Source of the DNA: Protea cynaroides
Lineage: Eukaryota; Streptophyta; Magnoliopsida; Proteales; Proteaceae
DNA length: 64,000 nucleotides
Assembly: GCA_028583415.1 (NCBI GenBank)
Contig: CM053267.1
Span: 56,124,914-56,188,913, forward strand
Direction: 5' to 3'
Each line of letters opens with the position of its first letter. Position 1 is the first letter of the stretch. A program made the position numbers and the translations under genes. Positions 34,241-46,139 of this stretch are shown here, in pieces. The notes under the pieces were generated by a model, which worked only from the letters and a program-made list of their open reading frames with translations, was not told the DNA's origin and made no database searches.

Positions 34241-34368
34241 AATCCAGCCATTAAGGGATTCAATCCGACAGCCTCAAGTGGTCTTGTAAGTCTTTATAAT
34301 AGATGTATAAAGAATGAAAAATATCACTTCAATCCTCTCAATTATCTCTCTCATTTGTAAAATCTTTA

Positions 34369-34380
34369 TGGTTCCAGAGC
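34369..34380 (+). promoter_or_regulatory. Decayed tRNA-iMet primer binding site
   Basis: TGGTTCCAGAGC agrees with TGGTATCAGAGC at 10 of 12 positions and lies 55 bases before the gag ATG, the usual spacing in copia elements. Confidence 0.55.
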
Positions 34381-34423
34381 CTCACGCTCAACAGCATACC
34401 TAGTCGATCGTTAAATCTACTCA

Positions 34424-35199
34424 ATGTCTCTCTCACCCTCTTTCAACACTTCCAGCCCTACAACTGAGAATGTCACTCCTCCATCTGAAACAACTCCTTC
34501 CCCTCTTGTCTTTTCCAACATTACTAGTCTCATCCCTATTAAACTCTCTTCCAATAATTACCAACTGTAGAAGTCCCTCTTTGAACCTATCTTGCATGGC
34601 CACAAGCTAATGCAACTTCTTGATGGCACCATACCAATTCCTGTACCTGTCACCTTTCCTTGGTTTGAGAAGGATCAACTACTTCTTTCGTGGATTAATG
34701 CAACACTTAGTGAATCAACCCTACCCTACATCATTGGCATTTCTTCTACAAAGAAAGCACCAGACTTACTCTAACAACGATATGCTTCCACTATGTCGGC
34801 ATATGTGATGTCTCTCAAACGACAACTTAGTCATATCAAGAAGGGGTTTCAATCCACGGCTGACTACAACCTTTAGCAATTCAAAACCATATCCGATCAA
34901 CTATCTGCATCCGGCTCTTCAGTGAGTGACTATAATTTAGTTCTTTATGTTCTTGAAGGCCTTCTACCCTCTTACAGGCAGTTCAGTTCGTCCATTCGAA
35001 TTCGAGCTCGTACCAGTACTTTTTCCCCTTGAGGAGCTCCACACCCTTTAATATGTAAGGAATTGTCTCTGGCTGATGAACCCCCTCCAATCAACAACAT
35101 TGCTTTTATGGCATCACAACCTAACAAATTCCATCATGGTCGTGGATATCATTCTCCTTGTGGGAGAACTCCCTATGGAAAATGTGGTCGAAACAACTA
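34424..35199 (+). pseudogene. Outer copia gag, 5' part
   Basis: The start is taken at ATG 34,424, directly after the U5/primer region. Codons give a Ser/Thr/Pro-rich leader (MSLSPSFNTS), then the conserved Gag core: ITSLIPIKLSSNNYQL, LLDGTIPIPVP, WFEKDQLLLSWINATLSES and a YVLEGLLPSYR block. At least five in-frame stops are present; the first replaces the Trp normally after NYQL (TAG for TGG). The last codons (GRTPYGKCGRNNY) run into the nested element and continue at 53,822 with GGHGRP. Confidence 0.8.
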
Positions 35200-37300
35200 T
35201 GTTGGAACCTTGGCCAGTGTTGAGTAGTTATGGGCAGTTCATGGATAGTTCCAATTGTATTGTCATTATTGGCAACCATGGCAGTGTGTGTGAGAAGAGA
35301 AGTGGCAGTATGGGCAATCTCCATGAAGACCAATGCATAATGGCAGTATTTGTGGCATTTTTCCAACTCTTCAGCATAAAGAAAGCATTTGAAGAGAGAG
35401 AGAGAATGAGGAAAGAGAAAAAAAGGAGAGAAAAAGTAGGCCATGTGGGTCCCACATGATGTGGCTTGCCACCTTGGCACCAGCCCAGGCCAGCATGATC
35501 AAGGCCCATGGCTCCAGGCTAACAGCAAGGTAGCATGGCTTGCCAGTCACCAGCAGCCTTACAAGGCCAGCAAGTAGCCAGCCCTGTAAGGCCAGCCAGT
35601 AGCAAGCCTCGCAAGGCCAGCTAGCAGCATGCCTCGCAAGTCTAGCCAGCAGCTAGCTCGGTAAGGCTAGCCAACAGATATGCCACGCGCTCGCAAGGAT
35701 CTCGCGCATGCCATCGCAACACCAGCAAAGTGTTCGATCTTATGCCCAAGAGAGCATGGTCCTTAGGACCCTACTAGAAAAGGCTCTTCGGATTGAGTTT
35801 AATAAAAGGTTACAGAGGTCATTTGGCTGAAAGACAGGGGCATTTTGGTCATGGCAAAAAGAAGAAGATCCAAGATGAAAGGTTGGGGAGATGCCCTGTC
35901 GTCAAGATTTGGATCCGAGGGACTCCGAAAAGGCAGGATCTGGTGATGCTCAGGAGCTCCGTCAAGTTTCTGTCGCGAGCTTCCGGAATGGCAAGTAGAA
36001 ATTTAAAATGTTGGGTCGCGTCTCATCAAGCGGCATCCTTGATTCTCTATTATGCGTGTATGATACGCTGGCGCTCTTGATGCAAATCCAGCAGCCTCAG
36101 GAGTTTCCATTCGCACATGGTGTGATTAATAACATCCAACGGCTCAGGTGCAATCCCACTATTTCTGATTCAATCCAATGTCCATCGCTAGTTGATTCTC
36201 TCTCAGCCAATCGATGCTCGGCAACAGCGTACGTTGGGATAATAGCGGCGCACGAAGAAGAGATCATTGATGCTGAAAGATTCTATTTAATTTAATCTGA
36301 GAGGCCGAACTTTGATCAGCCATATCTTGGCCGTCCGATGTCAGATCGAGGTGATTTAAGTTCCCACCTTCTCCATTTTTGAAGTAGAATCCATTAGAGT
36401 AACTTTTGAAGTAGAATTCATTATAGCAACTTTTGAAGTAGAATCCATTAGAGAAACTTTGAAGGACTAGTTGTGTGAGAAAACATGGGTTTTACTAAAA
36501 AACCCTTGTTGGAGCATCTCGGATTTGATTCTAACTTTTTATTACTACCATCAATGTCTCAGTAAAGCTAAGGGAGAGTGTTATGAGCTTTTATTGAGTC
36601 TTCATAGAAGTTGTGGTGAGAAGAAATGGCATGAGCGGCCATTAAAAGTGGTGAACAAGCTTAGTAGAGTGTTCCACAGAAGGAGTGATTACGTCGGGAA
36701 GGTAATCTCTCACATAAACCCTCATTATGGTGTTTGTGCTTAATGGGAAGGGTATGTAATCAACATATTCATGTATTGTCAGTCTATTGGTTAGGGCTTA
36801 GTAGACTTATGGGTTGTAGCTCATATTCGAGTTGTAGCTCGTCTTATCTTGGTGGTGTGGCACCTCACTGTTGTAACAATCGAACTTCACCTATTATAGT
36901 TGTGTATTGGGTATAATATGAAATCTTGGTTAGGGTTTTATCCCATGGGCTAGCCATCACAGTGTGTGATTGGTGAACCATGTTACATTTTGTGTTGTGG
37001 ATGTATATGTGGATGCCTATGTGTGTGGAATAAAAGTCCGTGTGTTGTAGGTCTGGGTGTACACACTTGGTAGGCCAAGCCCTACTATGGATATCTATGG
37101 GTGTGTGGTTGGTGTGTGTACAAAATGTGTTTGACAAACTAGTTGTGAGAAAAACTCTATTGACAGCTCAAGGTAGCACATAATGATCAACAGCTTTTGG
37201 CAACAGTGACCAAAACAATAGGCTAGATCATCTTAGTGGAATTGTTTTTAGTGGAAACTGATTCCCCCCCCCCCTCCTCTGCGACTACCTAGGATTAGCA
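35200..37300 (+). repeat. 5' LTR of the SIRE/Tork-like element
   Basis: It starts TGTTGGAACCTTGGCC and ends CTAGGATTAGCA, 2,101 bp. A tandem array of GGCCAGC(A/C)AGTAGC-like words lies at about 35,555-35,680. Open frames in it are not conserved in the partner LTR. Confidence 0.9.
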
Positions 37301-37302
37301 AT

Positions 37303-37313
37303 TGGTATCAGAG
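37303..37313 (+). promoter_or_regulatory. tRNA-iMet primer binding site
   Basis: TGGTATCAGAG begins two bases after the LTR end and is an exact match to the standard initiator-tRNA complement. Confidence 0.9.
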
Positions 37314-37376
37314 TTGTGTTTCCAAGGGAAAAAGTCTAACAGCTTCGGGTACAGAGAGTACATTGAGACAGGAAGA

Positions 37377-39280
37377 ATGGCTACAAATGATGAACATCAT
37401 GGGCATAGTAGAATTCCTATGTTTGACGACTCTAACCACAGTGTGTGAAAAGTTAGGAAGGAGGCATACCTGATATCACAAGGATATAGAGTATGACTAG
37501 CTATGAAGAATGGCTACAAACATACAATTGAAGATATCAGCAATGCTGTTGAGAAGAAGAAAAGAGAGAATAAATCTAAGGCAGTCACAACCCTTCTAGT
37601 TGCACTAGCAAGTAATGAGCTTATTAGAGTGATCAGTTATCCAACATCAAAGGAGATATATGACAAGTTGCAGAGTGTACATGATGGTGACAATAAGGTT
37701 AAGGAGGCTAAACTACAAATATTGAGATCTCAATTTGAAAGCTTGAGAATGAGTGAAGGTGAGACAATAGAGTTCTACAATGTCACCAATGCAATTAGAG
37801 CATTGGGTGAAGAACTTAAAGAGATTCATGTGGTCAAGAAGATGTTAAGGACACTTCCAAAACTATACAATGCCAAGGTGTCAGCCTTTGAAGAAATCAC
37901 TACCTTGGACACATTAACCATAGATGAATTACATGGCATATTGGATACTTATGAGATGAGGATGATTGAGTCAGTGTCAGTAGAGAAGGAAACTGCTTTT
38001 GAGGCTTTTAAAAAATTGAAAATGAAAGAGCCAGTGGAGAGTGTAAAAGTTGATGTTGAGAGTGATTCAGATGATTCTGATGATGAGCTTATAGCCTATC
38101 TAGCTAACAGACTCAAGAAGAGATCTGAGAAGTTCAAAAGCAAGTCTTCAATAAGATGCTTTAACTATGGTGGCAAAAGACACTTTGCCTCAAAGTGCCA
38201 GAAGAAAGTTAGAGTGTATGAGTCTGATGAATAAGAGCCTAAAGTGAGCCAAGAAAAGAAGGAACAGAAGAAGTTCCTTCTTAGAAAGAGAAGTTATCTA
38301 TCAAAGCAGGATAATCACACTGATGAGTCTGAAAAAGAAATTGATGTTGATATTCTTTTCATGGCAAGACTTGAAGAAACTTCTACAGGAATTGAAGCAA
38401 CAAAGAAGAGAGGTGATAATTTCAAAAGGAGACTGGAAGATGATGACAACCCAGATTTTGAAGCTGAATTGCTTTTTACACTCACAGAGCTCAAGTTAGA
38501 AAGAAAGAAGAACAAAAGTTTGAATGATCAGCTTGATCAAGCCAATGACATAAATACAGAGATTATGGAAACACTCGAAAAAGCAAAGAAAATTATAGAA
38601 AAACTTGACAATGACCTTACATTGAAAACCTCTGAGTGTAAGAAGCTTGAAGAAGCTGTTGTGAGACTTGAGACAGAATTGACCAAGTCTACAAAAAAAA
38701 AAAAAAAGCTATGTTGAGGCTACTGCAATAGCCCCCCTTGTAACCATTCTAGAGTCAAAAGATAAAAATGTCAGGACAATAGAAGATGAGAAAGCTAGCA
38801 GTTCTGAAAATGAAGATAAAGAGGAAGACAACATCCTTGATGAGATTCTGAGCTACTAGAGGTCTTCTCACATTAAATTTGGGCTTGGATACACCAAACA
38901 ATCATCTGAGAAAATGAAGGGCAAAGGGTTTGTAGATAACCCCATTGTGTATGTAAAGGCAAAGCAAAAGAATCATAAGCAGTGAGGACTACAAAAAGCA
39001 AGACTGATGAAGAGGGTTTCAAGACAGTCAGGCAAGGCAGACAGAAAAGGCATAGTCAGTTTCAAAGGAACAAACAGGTCCAGAGGAACAATTTCAAAGG
39101 GTACTGCTATGGCTGCAATGTCCATGGGCATAGAGTGACAGAGTGTAGAAGATAGGAGAGACCACTAGTGTTTATTAACAGGAACAGATTTACTCCTCTA
39201 GCTAATGAGAAATAAAGTGTTACAAATGTGAGAAATTTGGGCATATTGCCAAAAACAGTAAAACAGTTCTTCCATCTCAA
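37377..39280 (+). pseudogene. Gag of the SIRE/Tork-like element
   Basis: The start is at ATG 37,377 (MATNDEHHGHSRIPMFDD). One frame is kept to about 38,700 with only three stops (37,446, about 37,494 and 38,232). Blocks in order: UBN2-type Gag (EIYDKLQSVHDGDNKVKEAK, LGEELKEIHVVKKMLRTLPK); a first knuckle with its second Cys lost (CFNYGGKRHFASKC); a Lys/Glu-rich coiled coil (about 38,440-38,690). A frame slip follows in the A-run at 38,693-38,707, then a QRSPF-like IKFGLGY block, an intact second knuckle (CYGCNVHGHRVTEC, about 39,107-39,148) and a third with a mutated last Cys. Extended gags with coiled coil and extra knuckles fit the SIRE lineage. Confidence 0.85.
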
Positions 39281-39415
39281 AGGTAACTTAGGAGGAAGGC
39301 AAGAAAAGATCCTCTAAGGAGACAAGCTCAGAGAGAAGAAAGAAATGTAGAAGAAAGAGAAGCAAGGGAGCCCATTACAATGAAAGACAAGACTATATGG
39401 GTTGAAAGACCATAG

Positions 39416-39712
39416 TTGAGAAGAAACAAATCTTTGATGGTGCAAACAACACTCAAAGCAAAGAAAAGTAAGCAATCTCCATGGATTCTTAATAGTGGAT
39501 GCTCTACACACATGTCAGGAAACAAAGAAAAATTCACAAGTCTCCATACTACAGAAGGAGGAACAGTGAGATTTGAAAATAATGAAGGTACTAAAGCTGA
39601 AGGAAGAAGTTCTGTGAATATTAACAATGGAGAGATAAAGTCCCACAATGTCTTGTTTGTTAATGGGTTGAAACATAATTTACTCAGTGTGAGTCAGATA
39701 TACGATTAAGGA
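39416..39712 (+). pseudogene. Copia aspartic protease, active-site Asp lost
   Basis: The open stretch contains SPWILNSGCSTHMSGNKEKF, where functional copia proteases have W.LDSG.S.HM.G. The catalytic Asp codon (GAT) is now Asn (AAT). The typical continuation follows: TVRFENNEGTKAEG and GLKHNLLSVSQIYD, then a stop. Protease normally cuts the Gag-Pol precursor inside the particle; this copy could not. Confidence 0.85.
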
Positions 39713-41031
39713 CATGAGATCACTTTCAACAATGAAGGACTTATTATCTACAGGGTTAGAACAGGAAAGATAGTGGCCATTAGTAAAAGAACAGTTGAAA
39801 ATCTCTATGTGTTGACAGATGCCATCAACAAGTGCATGATCACTCAAGAAGATGAAAATTGGTTGTGGCATAGAAGAATGGGGCACATTCATTTCAAGAA
39901 CTTGACCAAAATTAGCAAGGAGCAAGCAGTTACAGAACTTTCCAAGATGAAGACTCTGGAGAATCATGTGTGTGGTTCATGTCAGAAGGGTAAGCAAGTA
40001 AGGGCTACTTACAAATCAAAGGAGTACCACTCAAGTAAGTCTCTTGACTTGATACACACAAACTTGTGTAGACCTATGAGAACACAGGCCATAGGAGGTG
40101 AAAGATACTTCATCTTGTTCATAAATGAGTATTCTAAAATGACCTAGGTGATATTTATGAAGGACAAAACTGAAGCTCTTGACAAGTTCAAAGCATTTAA
40201 GAACAGAGTGGAAAATGAGACAAGAAACACAATTAAGTGTTTGAGGTCTGATCAAGGCAAGGAATTTACATGGAATGAATTTTTAACTTTTTCAATGAAA
40301 GTGAAATCAGAATTCAAACTTTAGCTGCCAGAACCCCTCAGCAAAATGGAGTGGTTGAAAAAAAGAACAGAACAGTGTAAAAAATGACTAGAACTATGAT
40401 GGCAGAGAACAACACAACAAAACATTTCTAGAAAAAAAGCATCTATACTGCAGTGCATATCACCAATAGATGTCTATTGAGGCCTTATGAAAATAAGACA
40501 CATTATGAATTATGGTTTGGGAGAAAAGCTAGAGTGAAGTATTTCAGGGTTTTTGGTTCCAAGTGCTACATCAAGTGAAAGAAGGAGAACCTTGGTAAGT
40601 TAGATGACAGAGTAGATGACGGTATATTTTTGGGTTATTCTTTTAAGAGTAAGGCATACAGGTGCTACAACAAAAGACTTGAAAGAATTGTAGAGAGTTC
40701 AGATGTAAAAATTAATGAGAAGATAGGGTACCTAAAAGGGGCTGAGCCAAAAAATTCCATTCTTGAAGAGCTTGATGAAGATGAGGCAGTATCAGTTGAT
40801 AAAGGGCAACAAGATGAAGAAGAATTTGAAATGCAAGAGATTCAGATTGAAGTGCAGAAAGATGGCATATCGAAAGACAACAAATGGTTAAAAATTCATT
40901 CTAATCATCAAGTAATAGGAGATCTAAATGCAGGAATGCAAACCAGGAGGATAAAAGCTCCTGCATATTCTTTGCTGTTAGAGGTCAAGCCCAAAACTGT
41001 GTATAAGGCTAGAATTTTGGTTGAAACCTAG
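39713..41031 (+). pseudogene. Copia integrase region
   Basis: The GAG-pre-integrase/HHCC block is clear (WLWHRRMGHIHFKNL ... CGSCQKGKQ). The catalytic core follows: the first acidic residue is changed (LDLIHTNLCRP, normally HTDLCGP), the second Asp is kept (CLRSDQGKEFT), and the Glu region is present one frame over (PQQNGVVEKKNRT). After more shifts come ELWFGRKARVKYFRVFGSK and GYSFKSKAYRCYNKRLERI, the typical C-terminal part. Frame changes near 40,147 and 40,320 and several stops inactivate it. Confidence 0.85.
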
Positions 41032-41034
41032 GAA

Positions 41035-41586
41035 TGATGAGCTTGACCAAATTGAGAAGAACAATACTTGGGAGCTAGTTCCAAGACCAGTGGACAAAAA
41101 TGTGATTATCACAGAATGGGTCTTTAGGAACAAGTTAAATGAAGATGGTCAGGTTATGAAAATAAGGTTAGACTTATATACAAAGGCTATGCCCAAGTAA
41201 AAAGAATTGACTTTGATGAGACTTTTGCACCTGTGGTAAGGTTTGAGTCTATCTGAATGTTCTTAACATTAGCTGTGCATAGAGGATTCAAAGTTTACCA
41301 AATGGACGTAAAATCTATATTTTTGAATGGTAATCTGGAAAAGGAGGTGTACATTGAGCAACCTGAAGGGTTCCAGCTCAGTGATGATGAAGATATGGTG
41401 TATAAGTTAAAGAAGGCTCTGTATGAGTTGAAGCAAGCTTCAAGAGCTTGGTATGAAAGGCTTAACACATATCTACATCAGCTGGGTCTACGAAGAGGAG
41501 TAGTGGACATTAATTTATATGTCATGATAGAAGATAGTAGTCAATTAGTTGTTGTGATCTATGTGGATGACATTATATTTAGGGGT
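41035..41586 (+). pseudogene. Copia reverse transcriptase, 5' part
   Basis: RVT_2-type sequence: EWVFRNKLNEDGQV, YAQVKRIDFDETFAPVVRFE, VYQMDVKSIFLNGNLEKEVY, QPEGFQ, YKLKKALYELKQASRAWYE and VVIYVDDIIF. The polymerase Asp pair of YVDD is intact. The frame reaches 41,586 where the gypsy element is inserted, three codons after YVDD, and continues at 50,569. Confidence 0.9.
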
Positions 41587-41845
41587 TGTCACACCCCAAT
41601 TCTGGTTGAACCAGAAGTGTGAGTGAACTGGCTCCAAACCACGGTTCACACCAGGATCTCAATAGACCGTGTCAACCAATCATTCCCAAGCAGTCTAACT
41701 TAATCAGAGAATAATACATAGTAGCAGAATAAAAGATAAATGAACTGAGTTCTATGTGGTAATTAAATAAATACTCAAATTATTCCATCATTCACAAAAA
41801 AAATTAAATAACAATTATTACATTGTATTAAAAGAAAATAAACCA

Positions 41846-41982
41846 TCACTGAAGGAAAACACAGAATGAGCACTCGCATGATGCATCATGCTCGTCCTCT
41901 ACTGTCTGTATATCCAGAGCAGCCACCATACTGTAAGCTGGGGTAGTCATAAAGTCTTCCACAGTATACCCTGCATCAAGAT
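41846..41982 (-). other. Splice-acceptor-like site plus conserved coding-like block in LTR
   Basis: On the minus strand CTATTTCTTTTTCAG is followed by an open stretch reading DLDAGYTVEDFM ... EDEHDASCECSFCVF and a stop. The same arrangement occurs in the LTR at 61,824-61,949 (DVDAGYTVDDYM ... EDEHDASCECPFCVY) and, with a stop, in the partner LTR near 48,680-48,799. It lies on the element's sense strand near the 3' end of the LTR. Function unknown. Confidence 0.45.
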
Positions 41983-42972
41983 CTGAAAAAGAAATAGAAT
42001 ATATTCGGGTGAGCTCAGAACTTAGCTCAGTAAGTACAAGACCAATGCAACACACAAAAATGCATGAGATAACAATACAATTTGGGTCAAGTATAACTTG
42101 CAAAATGCTATGGTAAGGTTTGACAGCCACCGCACATCCATGCACGAGAGTGTGAGCACACCCAATAGTCAGGCACCTACCACACTACTGCTGTTGCCCC
42201 ACATCACTCACTCCGGTATAGAGATAGGGTTCGAGTTTGGCGGACAAGATGAACCACAATCCCACGTCCTCCCCCTGATACCCTACACCGTACCAATACC
42301 TAAACCCCTACTGGCAAGGGCTTGCAAGTGGGTTCCATTTCTAACCAATTCTATATGTCAATACAGTATCTATGGCCTTACCCCAGCACGACTCCCTACG
42401 ACATAGAGATAGGGCTCAAGTCTGGCGAGCAGGGTGAACCACAATCCCACGTCCTCCCCCTGATACCCTATTCGCACCAAGTCTGCTAAGGTAGATTACG
42501 ATACGAAAAAGGTGTTAGTTGTGGATATATCCAGGGCTCCACTCCCCTTCACATTCCACACACCAACTAAAAACATACACATGCCTAACATTCAACAACC
42601 TAGCATATGAAATGCATGAATGGATACTAGCAAAAGAAATAACTACATGGCATGTGAAATGCACAAACATCAAGCGATAAATTCAAATACAATTTAGTCA
42701 CAAAGGTTTACTATTAATTAGTTATTTAGGGTTTGGGGTATTGTCCCTTACCTGTCACGTGATAACAATTCCATACAGCGTCACAGGATCTACTCACGCT
42801 GTCTACAAGTCCTATATAGTCATACCCATATGTTAGAATTCATTTATTAAGGTCACAGTGGTCAGAACCATGTTTGGTCAAGCAAACAAGGCTCGGAAGG
42901 CATACGGGTCTCAGTATACCGGTCTCAATAGAGTGAGATCGGTATGTGCAATCGGTAAATACCGGTTGCGGT

Positions 42973-43009
42973 ACATACCGGTCTCACTCACTGAGTGAGA
43001 CCGGTATGT
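42973..43009. repeat. Perfect 18-bp inverted repeat with 1-base spacer
   Basis: The arms are ACATACCGGTCTCACTCA and its exact complement around a single C. It could extrude as a hairpin or bind a dimeric factor. The 5' LTR has a deletion across it (about 49,793-49,815). Confidence 0.9.
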
Positions 43010-43767
43010 GCCTGCGGTATATACCGTAGGCCCATACCGCAGGACCTTGTGTCCAACCGGTATGTTCCGCGGTTTGGATCCGAGAATCTGATCTCGAATC
43101 TCCCTTCCTCGTCGGTCATCAACTTGGTTTCTAGGGTTTCTCCTAACCCATTCTAAGGTCCAAATACTCTATTGGCCTTCTAGGCTTCGACTAGAACGCC
43201 GTATCATACCAGATTAGATCTAAACGAGAAAACTAGGCTTTCATGAAATTCCTAGGATTTTGGATCGCTGTGCCATTTCACGGCTCTGATCGGAAATCCT
43301 ATCATACTAAGAGGATTGAGCATTTACCGGTGGAGTTTGTCGGTTGGCGACGTGCTCCTTCAATGGAAATCCTCTTCTTGAGCGGTCTCCTTCCTCCTTG
43401 CTCCTTCTCAAATCTCTTCTAGACAGCTAGGCTTTTGAGAAGGATCAAAGGAGGTTTAAGGGGTCTATTAATAGTAGGAGACCATTCTAGGAAGGTTTCC
43501 CACGGTTAGAACCTTCCAAAATTCTGATTTGAAGTGTGGGACCCGTTGGAGGCCGTCTCCAGTCGAAAATACACATATCGGTTGCACATACCGGTCAGAC
43601 CGGTATAGTCAGATCGGTATGTAAAATTTATAGTTTTACACAGGTTCTCGTACCTAAAATTAAGTGGTTCGTCACCCGGCTTCGCCTTTTGATCCGGTTA
43701 TGATTGGAAAAGCTGTCACCATATAAAACCATGGGCTAGACCGGGTTTTCATAACACGGTTCTTACA

Positions 43768-43845
43768 ACTCTACCACCCTTAAAGAAATTTCGTCCCTGA
43801 AATTTGCATGTAGGTCTCACAATTCCCCCACCCTTAAAAGAAATT
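43768..43845 (-). promoter_or_regulatory. Duplicated polypurine tract
   Basis: Minus strand: an outer TTTTAAGGGTGGGGGAAT is followed by TGTGAGACCTACATGC. Then a second TTTAAGGGTGGTAGAGT lies directly at the LTR start TGTAAGAACC. The outer copy followed by TGTGAGACC looks like a fossil polypurine tract plus LTR start. Confidence 0.7.
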
Positions 43846-43898
43846 TCATCCCCAAAATTGTATGTACCTTCAGAGTCGAAGAGATGAGGGTATTCTTG

Positions 43899-44171
43899 TC
43901 ACATAGCATCCTCCTCCTCCCAGGTAATTTCTTCTACTTCTTGGCTCTTCCAAACTACCTTGATGTAGTGTATAGGTCGCCTTCGAAGCTGTTGTATCTT
44001 TTGACTGAATAGTTTGATTGGTACCACCTCGAAGGTTAAGTCTTTTGTCAAATTTGGGGGGTCTGCAACAAGAATATAAGAAGGGTCTCTTACGTACTTC
44101 TTCAGTAAGGACACGTGGAAGACATTGTGGACACTAGACATCGCTGGTGGCAATGCAAGTTGATAGGCCAC
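43899..44171 (-). pseudogene. Gypsy integrase C-terminus with chromodomain-like region
   Basis: It reads VFHVSLLKKYVRDPSYIL then LTFEVVPIKLF, IQQLRRRPIHYIKVVW and EEITWEEEDAM, the order found at the C-terminus of Tekay/Del-type integrases. The aromatic and W.....TWE chromodomain-like features are visible. A CGA-to-TGA-type stop (about 44,178) separates it from the integrase core. Confidence 0.8.
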
Positions 44172-44180
44172 TTTGTCGCA

Positions 44181-45290
44181 TCAGGACAGAATCTCATATG
44201 GTCCAACATATCTAGGATACAGTTTTTCTTTCTTTCCGAACCGTTTCATACCTCTTACTAGTGACACCTTCAAGAACACTTTATCACCAACAGTGAATTC
44301 AAGGTCTCTTCGCCTGTTATCAGCATAGTGCTTTTGACACACTTGAGCTGTCTTCACTCGGTTCTTAATCTGATCCACTGCTTTGCAACTTTCCTCCACA
44401 AATTCAGGTCCTATGATCCATCTTTCTCCAACTTCGTCCCATAACAATAGTGTCTGACATTTCTTACCATACAAGGCCTCGTATGGGGCCATTTGGATCA
44501 TAGTCTGGTAGCTATTGTTGTAGGCAAACTCGATGAGTGAAAGCTTCTCATCCCAAGCCCCCTTGAAGTCGATAGCACATGCATGAAGCATATCTTCTAG
44601 GATCTGGATGGTCCTCTCTGACTGACCATTCGTTTGAGGGTGGAAGGTTGTGCTGAACTTTAGTTTCGTTCCCATGGCCTTCTGTAGTCCCTCCTAGAAC
44701 TTTGATGTGAAGCATGGATCTCTATCAGATACTATGCTCTCTGGGACACCGTAAAGTCTGACTATATTGTCCACATATAATTTTTCCAACTTGTCCATGG
44801 TGTATTGCGGTCTAATAGGGATAAATCTTTCAGTTTTGGTAACGCGATCTACAACTACCCAAACAGCATTCACTGACCTCGGAGTCATAGGTAGACCAGT
44901 GACGAAATCCATGGTAATGCAATCCCATTTCCATGCTGGCTCAGGTAATGGTTGCAATAAACCTGTGGGCCTCTGTCTTTCTGCTTTGACTTGCTGGCAA
45001 TTTAAACATTGAAACACATATTGGGCCACATTTGCTTTCATACCCCTCCACCAGTACAACCTTTTCAGGTCATGGTACATTTTAGTGCTCCCAGGATGTA
45101 CTGAATATGGGGTGGAGTGAGCTTCTAACATGATTCGATATCTGATTTTCAGATCTTCATTCTCAGGTATGCATAAACGTCCACGAAATCTGAGTACCTT
45201 GCCTGCATCCAAGGTGAAATCAGGGTTGGCTCGACCCTTTTCCAAATCTTCTAGAACTGTCCTGAGGTATGGGTCCTATAGGATTGCTGC
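44181..45290 (-). pseudogene. Gypsy integrase core
   Basis: Zinc-binding part: HSTPYSVHPGSTKMYHDLKR ... CLNCQQVKAERQRP (HHCC). Catalytic triad region: WDCITMDFVTGLP (Asp), SIVSDRDPCFTSKF (Asp), HPQTNGQSERTIQ (Glu), all three acidic residues kept. A TAG replaces the Trp after TSKF (about 44,691), splitting the domain into two open pieces (45,245-44,694 and 44,675-44,181). Its role would be joining element cDNA to host DNA. Confidence 0.9.
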
Positions 45291-46130
45291 TTTTATTTCT
45301 TCCTTCAGGTCAGGAAAAATCTTCAGTGCTGCAAACATAAGGGTAAACTTGTGTATTAACCCTTGCTCAATAGGATCATCTGCTGACTTTATTAAGAACT
45401 GTTCTTCATTCTCTGATGAGCCAGAAATGGCAGCACACAATGCTGCATTTGTACTTGGCCCTGCTTCGGGATTCGATGCCCATTTCCTGCTCAGAGCATC
45501 AGCTACAATATTAGCTTTACCAGGATGATACTACATGTCACAGTCGTAGTCCTTAAGTAATTCTAATCACCTTCTCTGCCTCATGTTCAGGTCTTTTTGG
45601 GTGAAAAGATACGTCAGGCTTTTGTGATCAGACTTAATCTGAAATTTCTCACCATATAGGTAATGCCTCCAAGTCTTGATAGCATGAATGACCGCTGCCA
45701 ACTCTAGGTCATGTGTAGGGTAGTTCTTCTCATGCTCCTTCAGCTCTCTTGAGGCCTAGGCTATTACCTGTTCTCCTTGCATCAGTACACAACCCAGTCC
45801 CAAACCTGAAGCATCTGTGTATAGTGTGAATGGAAGGCCTGGAGCAGGGATAGTCAATATAGGTGCTGAGACCAGTTTTGATTTCAGTGTCTGAAAGCAT
45901 CTCTCACATTCTTCAGTCCATACGAATTTCTCCCCCTTCTTGGTTAACCTGGTCAGTGGAATGATAATCTTGGAATAATCCTCCACAAACCTTTTGTAGT
46001 ATCCAGCTAAGCCCAGGAAGCTACAAATTTCAGCAACTGTCTTCGGCGCCTCCCATCCTACTATGGCTGAAATTTTACTGGGATCTACCTTAATTCCTTC
46101 AGCAGACACCACGTGACCTAGGAAGGCCAC
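45291..46130 (-). pseudogene. Gypsy RNase H region and linker
   Basis: It begins AFLGHVVSAEGIKVDPSKIS, then FLGLAGYYKRFVEDYSKI, FTLYTDASGLGLGCVLMQ (catalytic Asp), KEHEKNYPTHDLELAAVIHA, KSDHKSLTYLF and KANIVADALSRKW, the standard gypsy RNase H order. Four stops interrupt it (about 45,757, two near 45,530-45,570 and one near 45,275). Confidence 0.85.
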
Positions 46131-46139
46131 TTCGTCTAG

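Larger units (their letters stand above)
41587..43767 (-). repeat. 3' LTR of the gypsy element
   Basis: It has 2,181 bp with TG...CA ends and closely matches 48,407-50,568. It contains many ACCGGT/ATACCGG words (42,910-43,080, 43,575-43,620) and a perfect 18-bp inverted repeat at 42,973-43,009 that the partner LTR has lost. A coding-like block preceded by a splice-acceptor-like site lies at 41,846-41,982. Confidence 0.9.
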
